Shown: positions 1 through 6,550 of the stretch, one piece after another
Layout of the letters: every line of letters begins with the position of its first letter
Numbering within the stretch: the first letter of the stretch is position 1
Origin: Candidatus Margulisiibacteriota bacterium
Lineage (GTDB): Bacteria > Margulisbacteria > WOR-1 > O2-12-FULL-45-9 > XYB2-FULL-48-7
Assembly (NCBI GenBank): GCA_028717325.1
Contig: JAQUOB010000070.1
Location: 1-6,550, forward strand
Reading direction: 5' to 3'
DNA length: 6,550 nt
Made by a program: the position numbers and the translations under genes
Notes under the pieces: model-generated
What the model saw: only the letters and a program-made list of their open reading frames with translations
What the model was told of the DNA's origin: nothing
Database searches by the model: none

Positions 1-3219
<3,219 letters not shown>

Positions 3220-3230
<11 letters not shown>

Positions 3231-3438
3231 AAATACCGAGTTTCCTTATTTTCGACCTTAAAGTATTCCTATTTATACCTAAAATCCGGGCCGCTTGCAA
3301 CTGGTTGCCGGCCGTTTGCTCCAGTACCCGGCTGATCAGCGGCTTTTCCAGAGATTCAACCAGGGCATGATACAGCTGACCCTCGTGCTCTCTGATGAAT
3401 AGATCGCTTAACTCAAAAACATCTTTGTCTAAATTCAT
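3220..3438 (-). CDS. Small Fis-family / NtrC C-terminal-type helix-turn-helix protein
   Basis: A 72-residue protein made almost entirely of a Fis-type DNA-binding domain (HTH_8). Residues 22-40 (LYHALVESLEKPLISRVLE) match the dimerising helices before the helix-turn-helix in Fis and NtrC. Residues 44-69 carry the helix-turn-helix, with GNQLQAARILGINRNTL and then a basic RSKIRKLGI. There is no receiver or AAA+ sigma-54 activation domain. It is shorter than enteric Fis (98 residues), and its N-terminus is too short for the full beta-hairpin arm Fis uses to activate DNA invertases. The ATG at 3438 is supported by an in-frame TAG four codons upstream; the Shine-Dalgarno is weak (AGG about 9 bases away). 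It lies after the glnA terminator and overlaps the gltB start by 11 bases, suggesting translational coupling. By context I infer a role in nitrogen gene control or DNA architecture; its targets are unknown. I leave the symbol empty because orthology to enteric fis is not shown. Confidence 0.88.
3241..3247 (-). promoter_or_regulatory. Weak Shine-Dalgarno of gltB inside the Fis-like gene
   Basis: AAGGAAA on the minus strand, with its AGGA 12 bases before the gltB ATG. This spacing is longer than ideal. Together with the 11-base gene overlap it suggests that gltB translation depends partly on ribosomes finishing the Fis-like gene. Confidence 0.45.
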
Positions 3439-3470
3439 GTTAAATGCCTATTTTTTGTGCATCTGAAGCT

Positions 3471-3506
3471 AAAAAAATGGGCAAACACCAGGGTTCGCCC
3501 ATTTTT
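3471..3506 (-). terminator. Rho-independent terminator after glnA
   Basis: On the minus strand, ATGGGCGAAC and GTTTGCCCAT form a 10-bp stem (one G-U pair) around a 6-base loop CCTGGT. The stem is followed by seven T residues, and an A-tract on the 5' side can extend it. It begins 14 bases after the glnA stop codon and ends 32 bases before the Fis-like ATG, so it separates glnA from the Fis-like-gltB pair. A tract on each side makes some activity in the opposite direction possible, but no plus-strand gene needs it. Either it ends most glnA transcripts and lets a fraction read through, or the downstream pair has its own promoter. Confidence 0.92.
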
Positions 3507-3520
3507 ATCAGATCCTTACA

Positions 3521-4855
3521 TTATAGTATGGGCAGATATTTCTTGAGCTCGTACTCCGTCACCTGGATCCTGAATTCATCCCATTCCTGCTTCTTGATGG
3601 CGATGAAACGCTCAAAGCAATGATCGCCCAGAGCTTCCCTGACCAGTTCGCTCTTTTCGGTGATATTGATCGCCTCGCCCAAGCTGGCCGGCAGCGACTT
3701 GATGCCGCGCTCCGCTCGTTCTTCGTCGGTGAGATGATACAGGTTCAACTCCATCGGCTCAGGCAATTTGTAGCCTTCTTCGATGCCTTTCAAGCCGGCC
3801 TGCAGCATCACGGCAAACTGCAGATAGGGATTGCCCGAAGGATCGGGACAGCGCAGTTCCATGCGGGTCGCCGCTTCCTTGCCCGGCTGGTAACCCGGGA
3901 CTCGGATCAGCGCCGAGCGATTCCTACGCGACCAGGCGATATAAACGGGCGCCTCATAACCGGGGACCAGCCGCTTATAGGAATTGACCCAGGGAGCCAG
4001 GATCGAACTAATTTCGGGCGCGTGCTTTAAGATCCCGGCGATATAAGATTTCCCGACCGCCGACAATTGATACTTGTCATTGGCGTCAAAGAAGGCGTTG
4101 TTTTTTCCTTTGAACAGCGACTGGTGGCAGTGCATCCCGGAACCATTCTGGCCGAAGATCGGCTTGGGCATAAAAGTGGCGTAAACGCCGTTAGCCGAAG
4201 CGATCTCTTTGACGGTTAACCGATAGGTAACGGTGTTGTCGGCCATCGGCAAGGCGTCATTGTAGCGCATATCGATCTCGTGCTGGCTGGGCGCGACTTC
4301 GTGATGGCTGTATTCGACCACGATGCCAAGCTTTCTCAAGGCAAAAACCGTGTCGCGGCGGAGGTTGGAAGCCATGTCCAGCGGCGTCAGGTCAAAATAG
4401 CCGCCCTCGTCCAGGATCTCGGTCCCCTTGGAATCTTTGAAGTAGAAATACTCGAGTTCGGGCCCGACGTAAAAATGATCGAAGCCCATTTTTTTCATTT
4501 TTTCCAGCGCTCTCTTCAAAACATAGCGGGGATCGCCCTCGTACGGCTTGTGAGTGCCGACACCCGGTTGCAGCACGTCGCAGATCATGCGCGCCACCGG
4601 TTTATCTTCCGGCCGCCAGGGCAGGATCGCGAAAGTGTTTGGGTCGGCCATGGCGATCATGTCCGATTCTTCGATCGATTGGAAGCCGGTGATCGACGAA
4701 CCGTCAAAGCCCATCCCCTGCGTCAGCGCCCCCTCCAGTTCATCGGGACCGATCGCAAAGCTTTTTAGAATGCCATTAATATCAGTGAACCATAATCTTA
4801 TGAACTCAACACCGTTGTCCTTGACCGCCTTTAATACATCTTCTTTGGTCGTCAT
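3521..4855 (-). CDS. glnA: Glutamine synthetase, type I (GSI-alpha-like)
   Basis: Makes glutamine from glutamate, ammonia and ATP in the cytoplasm as a dodecamer. It is 444 residues, the length of Bacillus-type GSI-alpha, and lacks the extra segment of the longer GSI-beta enzymes. Visible active-site signatures: FDGSS at 50-54 (Asp51), metal ligands in GPELEYF (Glu133, Glu135), HHEVAPSQHE at 184-193 (Glu186, Glu193), NGSGMHCHQS with His242, flap Glu301 in LVPGYEAP, Arg318 in LIRVP, and RMELR at 331-335. The NLY at 371-373 includes the tyrosine equivalent to the one adenylylated in GSI-beta, but its surroundings (NLYHLTDEER) are of alpha type, so adenylylation is not expected. Residue 60 is Ser where Bacillus subtilis has the feedback-sensing Arg62. 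Start: ATG at 4855, 7 bases after a strong AAGGAGG. A strong terminator follows the stop. A possible sigma-54 or extended -10 promoter lies about 45-65 bases upstream. Confidence 0.98.
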   Translation of the reverse strand: MTTKEDVLKAVKDNGVEFIRLWFTDINGILKSFAIGPDELEGALTQGMGFDGSSITGFQSIEESDMIAMADPNTFAILPWRPEDKPVARMICDVLQPGVGTHKPYEGDPRYVLKRALEKMKKMGFDHFYVGPELEYFYFKDSKGTEILDEGGYFDLTPLDMASNLRRDTVFALRKLGIVVEYSHHEVAPSQHEIDMRYNDALPMADNTVTYRLTVKEIASANGVYATFMPKPIFGQNGSGMHCHQSLFKGKNNAFFDANDKYQLSAVGKSYIAGILKHAPEISSILAPWVNSYKRLVPGYEAPVYIAWSRRNRSALIRVPGYQPGKEAATRMELRCPDPSGNPYLQFAVMLQAGLKGIEEGYKLPEPMELNLYHLTDEERAERGIKSLPASLGEAINITEKSELVREALGDHCFERFIAIKKQEWDEFRIQVTEYELKKYLPIL

Positions 4856-4862
4856 TGCTTTT

Positions 4863-4869
4863 CCTCCTT
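4863..4869 (-). promoter_or_regulatory. Strong Shine-Dalgarno of glnA
   Basis: AAGGAGG on the minus strand, 7 bases before the ATG at 4855. This is near-consensus and fixes the glnA start. It directly follows a small palindrome, so access to it could depend on local RNA folding. Confidence 0.9.
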
Positions 4870-4891
4870 GTCTCGAGCGAAGTCGAGAGAC
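4870..4891 (-). repeat. Palindromic hairpin element abutting the glnA ribosome binding site
   Basis: The minus strand reads TCTCGACTTCGCTCGAGA at 4871-4888: 6-bp arms (TCTCGA/TCGAGA) around a CTTCGC loop. An alternative pairing uses GTCTC/GAGAC at the outer edges (4870-4874 and 4887-4891) with a small bulge. The element resembles the short CGACTTCGCTCG-type palindromes that occur as dispersed repeats in many bacterial genomes; copy number cannot be judged from one window. It has no following T-tract, so it is not an intrinsic terminator. It would fold in the glnA leader immediately before the Shine-Dalgarno. Confidence 0.6.
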
Positions 4892-4899
4892 TTACTTAA

Positions 4900-4908
4900 A
4901 ATATAGCA
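4900..4908 (-). promoter_or_regulatory. Candidate extended -10 promoter of glnA
   Basis: The minus strand reads TGCTATATT: a TGN extension followed by TATATT, five of six matches to the housekeeping -10. I see no good -35 at 16-18 bases upstream. Transcription would start near 4893, giving a leader of about 38 bases before glnA. It overlaps the candidate sigma-54 element, and the sequence alone cannot say which is used. Confidence 0.4.
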
Positions 4909-4920
4909 AATTTATTACCA
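4905..4920 (-). promoter_or_regulatory. Candidate sigma-54 (-24/-12) promoter of glnA
   Basis: The minus strand reads TGGTAATAAATTTGCT. It has the invariant GG and GC separated by exactly 10 bases, and a full TTGCT at -12. The -24 half is TGGTAA rather than TGGCAC, so it is only partly conserved. The predicted start is near 4893-4895. Sigma-54 control of glnA is well known in enterics, which makes the location credible. The AT-rich context means a chance match is possible, and no sigma-54 activator gene is in the window. Confidence 0.4.
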
Positions 4921-4956
4921 CTTCTTCCGGTTTGATGGATCATTTATTCGCTGGAT

Positions 4957-4973
4957 GTTTTTATGATAAAAAC
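4957..4973. promoter_or_regulatory. Perfect 17-base dyad, possible operator upstream of glnA
   Basis: The plus strand reads GTTTTTATGATAAAAAC: two 8-base arms in perfect inverted symmetry around a central G. Its centre is about 70 bases upstream of the predicted glnA start, a plausible place for a dimeric regulator. It does not match the Bacillus GlnR/TnrA site (TGTNA-N7-TNACA). It also misses the Fis core, where the flanking G and C are 13 bases apart; here 15 bases separate them. It has no GC stem, so it is not a terminator. Confidence 0.4.
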
Positions 4974-4978
4974 GACAA
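4969..4978 (-). repeat. TTGTCGTTTT direct repeat, promoter-proximal copy
   Basis: Minus strand TTGTCGTTTT, identical over 10 bases to the copy at 5053-5062 and starting 84 bases from it. It overlaps one arm of the 17-base dyad. It may be a regulator half-site or simply chance in AT-rich DNA. Confidence 0.35.
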
Positions 4979-5052
4979 ATATTGCTTAAGGATAATGGGA
5001 GCGGGAAATCTATTAGAGGTTTAAACTACTATTTTGTTTCTTCTTTTTGTTT

Positions 5053-5062
5053 AAAACGACAA
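5053..5062 (-). repeat. TTGTCGTTTT direct repeat, distal copy
   Basis: Second copy of the 10-base repeat on the minus strand, 8 bases after the atpC stop codon. The 84-base offset from the other copy is close to eight helical turns, which would put both on the same DNA face. The match is short, so this is only suggestive. Confidence 0.35.
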
Positions 5063-5070
5063 TTTTGTAA

Positions 5071-5319
5071 TTATCTTTTAACCAAGACCGAAACCAAATT
5101 CTTGTTGACTATCAGAAAGCCTTCGCCAATCTCGGTTTTCCTCTCTTCGCCGCTTTCCAGTGCGTAGCGCAGGGTCCCCGGTTTTAAGACCGAGGCGAAC
5201 CTGGCATGGTCGGGCAATATCCCTACCTCGCCGTCAACCGCCGCCGCCGTTAGACGAAGGACACGGTCAAGAAAGATCCGTTTTTCCAGCGTCTTTATCT
5301 CCAGCGTAAAAGTTTTCAT
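5071..5319 (-). CDS. atpC: ATP synthase F1 epsilon subunit, short single-domain form
   Basis: Central-stalk epsilon subunit of F1Fo ATP synthase, which links gamma to the c-ring. The 82 residues form the N-terminal beta-sandwich, with the family signature DGEVGILPDHA at 29-39 and KPGTLRY at 46-52. The last strand, GFLIVNKNLVSVLVKR (67-82), aligns with the point where E. coli epsilon passes from sandwich to C-terminal helices. The usual length is about 130-140 residues, so the inhibitory helical domain is absent. The DNA after the TAA is AT-rich with stops and no helix-like coding, so this is not a recent frameshift. Comparable short epsilons are known in groups such as Bacteroidetes and Chlorobi. 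ATG at 5319 overlaps the atpD stop as ATGA, indicating translational coupling; a weak AAGGG lies directly before it. No clear intrinsic terminator follows. Confidence 0.93.
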   Translation of the reverse strand: MKTFTLEIKTLEKRIFLDRVLRLTAAAVDGEVGILPDHARFASVLKPGTLRYALESGEERKTEIGEGFLIVNKNLVSVLVKR

Positions 5320-6550
5320 CCCTTTTTCGCTTTTTCGCGCGCCTCTTCGATCGTGCCGACCATATAGAAAGCCTGTTCCGGCAGATCGTCGGCCTGCCCG
5401 GAAATGATCTGGGAAAAACCTTTGATCGTGTCTTCCAGCTTAACGCTGCGGCCCGGTATCTGCGTGAACTTTTCGGAAACGAAGAAAGGCTGGGAGAGGA
5501 AGCGCTGGATCTTGCGCGCCCGGCCGACCAGGACCTGGTCTTCTTCCGGCAGTTCGTTGACGCCCAGGATCGCGATGATGTCCTGCAGTTCTTTATAACG
5601 CTGCAGGATCAGCTGGACACGCCGCGCCGTCGAATAGTGAGCTTCACCCAGGATGTTCGGGTCCATGAGACGGGAAGTCGAGGCCAGAGGATCGACCGCC
5701 GGATAGATCCCCATTTCCACCAGCGAGCGCGACAGTACCGTCGTCGCGTCGAGGTGGGCAAAGGTCGCGGCCGCCGCCGGATCGGTAATATCGTCGGCCG
5801 GGACGTAGACCGCCTGGACCGACGTGATGGATCCTTTCTTGGTTGAAACGATCCGCTCTTCAAAACGGCCGACCTCGGCCGCCAGCGTCGGCTGATAACC
5901 GACCGCCGAAGGCATCCGGCCCAACAGAGTGGAAACCTCCGCGCCAGCCTGCACAAAGCGGAAAATATTGTCGACGAAAAAGAGAACGTTCTTGCCCTCG
6001 ACGTCGCGGAAATACTCGGCCATGGTCAGCGCGGAATTGCCGGCGATCAGCCGGGCGCCCGGCAGCTCCGTCATCTGGCCGAAACACATCACGGTATTGG
6101 GCAGTACACCTGATTCGCCCATCTCCAGCCAGAGGTCATTGCCTTCACGGGTCCTCTCCCCCACTCCGCCGAAAACGGAGATGCCGGCTTGCTGGCTGGC
6201 GATCGCGTGGATCAGCTCCATGATCAGAACGGTTTTGCCGACGCCGGCGCCACCGAACAGACCTGTCTTGCCGCCGCGGACGTAAGGCGCCAAAAGGTCA
6301 ATGACCTTGATCCCGGTTTCAAATATCTCCGAACGGGCCACGATCTCCTGGAACGGCGGCGGATCGCGCCGGACCGGATCTCTTTGAGCATCAACGATCG
6401 GGCCCTTGCCGTCGATCGGCTCGCCCAGGACGTTAAAGACCCGGCCCAGCGTCTGCGGTCCGACCGGGACCGAGATCGGATGTTCAAGATCGGTCACCTC
6501 GGTGCCGCGCCGCAGGCCGTCGGTCGGCTGGAGCGCCACCGCCCTGACCA
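5316..6550 (-). CDS. atpD: ATP synthase F1 beta subunit, 5' end beyond window
   Basis: Catalytic subunit of F1Fo ATP synthase at the inner face of the cytoplasmic membrane. The window holds 410 codons; the family is about 465-480, so roughly the first 60 residues are missing. The frame runs to the edge (VRAVALQPTDGLRRG matches the family), so the GTG at 6539 is internal and not the start. Numbered from the first complete codon (6548): Walker A GGAGVGKT at 99-106, catalytic Glu131 in GERTREGND, Walker B aspartate Asp193 in LFFVDNIFRF, and GRMPSAVGYQPTLA at about 210-223. The DELSEED loop that touches the rotor reads NELPEED at 331-337. The stop TGA overlaps the atpC start by 4 bases, the usual atpD-atpC order. 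No frameshift is visible. The remaining ATP synthase genes would lie to the right of the window. Confidence 0.98.
   Translation of the reverse strand, partial: VRAVALQPTDGLRRGTEVTDLEHPISVPVGPQTLGRVFNVLGEPIDGKGPIVDAQRDPVRRDPPPFQEIVARSEIFETGIKVIDLLAPYVRGGKTGLFGGAGVGKTVLIMELIHAIASQQAGISVFGGVGERTREGNDLWLEMGESGVLPNTVMCFGQMTELPGARLIAGNSALTMAEYFRDVEGKNVLFFVDNIFRFVQAGAEVSTLLGRMPSAVGYQPTLAAEVGRFEERIVSTKKGSITSVQAVYVPADDITDPAAAATFAHLDATTVLSRSLVEMGIYPAVDPLASTSRLMDPNILGEAHYSTARRVQLILQRYKELQDIIAILGVNELPEEDQVLVGRARKIQRFLSQPFFVSEKFTQIPGRSVKLEDTIKGFSQIISGQADDLPEQAFYMVGTIEEAREKAKKG

Noticed and set aside
4280..4768. 162-codon plus-strand open frame opposite glnA
   Set aside because: Antisense shadow of glnA with no recognisable domain or good ribosome site.
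4896..4943. 15-codon minus-strand frame (MIHQTGRSGNKFAIF) in the glnA leader, considered as a leader peptide
   Set aside because: No Shine-Dalgarno, and it covers the predicted promoter elements, so it is probably not transcribed as a whole.
4957..4973. The 17-base dyad as a canonical Fis or GlnR/TnrA site
   Set aside because: G and C are separated by 15 rather than 13 bases, and the TGTNA half-sites are absent; it is kept only as a generic possible operator.
5019..5057. GTTTAAAC and GTTTAAAAC near-repeats after atpC, considered as an atp operon terminator
   Set aside because: The arms are AT-only, self-palindromic and not followed by a suitable T-tract on the minus strand, so no intrinsic terminator is supported.
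6537..6539. GTG at 6539 as the start of atpD
   Set aside because: Upstream codons continue the conserved beta-subunit sequence to the window edge and a start here would remove the N-terminal barrel, so the gene is cut by the window.

Overview
This 6.55 kb window is from a bacterial chromosome, and every gene in it lies on the minus strand. Read in the direction of transcription (right to left) the order is atpD (5' end off the window), atpC, a 215-base AT-rich spacer, glnA, an intrinsic terminator, a small Fis/NtrC-type helix-turn-helix gene, and gltB (3' end off the window). Coding regions are GC-rich and the spacers AT-rich. No rRNA or tRNA gene, mobile element or CRISPR array is visible. 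The type I-alpha-like glutamine synthetase and the single-domain ATP synthase epsilon subunit do not fit well-studied Proteobacteria or Bacilli, so an uncultivated or deep-branching lineage is plausible. I cannot name a phylum from this sequence.

Right block (5071-6550): the end of an F1Fo ATP synthase operon, with the beta subunit and the epsilon subunit joined by a 4-base ATGA overlap. Epsilon is only 82 residues and stops where the N-terminal beta-sandwich ends. It therefore lacks the C-terminal helices that inhibit F1 in many bacteria.

Spacer (4856-5070): this appears to hold the glnA control region. It has a candidate sigma-54 -24/-12 element that overlaps an extended -10 element. Upstream lie a perfect 17-base dyad and two copies of a 10-base repeat. 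A small palindromic hairpin sits directly against a strong glnA Shine-Dalgarno.

Left block (1-4855): the two genes of the GS-GOGAT ammonium assimilation cycle. GlnA makes glutamine from glutamate and ammonia at the cost of ATP. GltB, with its small subunit (expected just outside the window), converts glutamine and 2-oxoglutarate to two glutamates. Between them lies a 72-residue protein consisting of little more than a Fis-type DNA-binding domain. It overlaps the gltB start by 11 bases and is separated from glnA by a strong terminator. The most interesting reading is a local nitrogen-control module: a possible sigma-54 promoter before glnA, an attenuating terminator, and a DNA-binding-only Fis-family protein translationally coupled to glutamate synthase. 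No defence system or other exotic system is visible.
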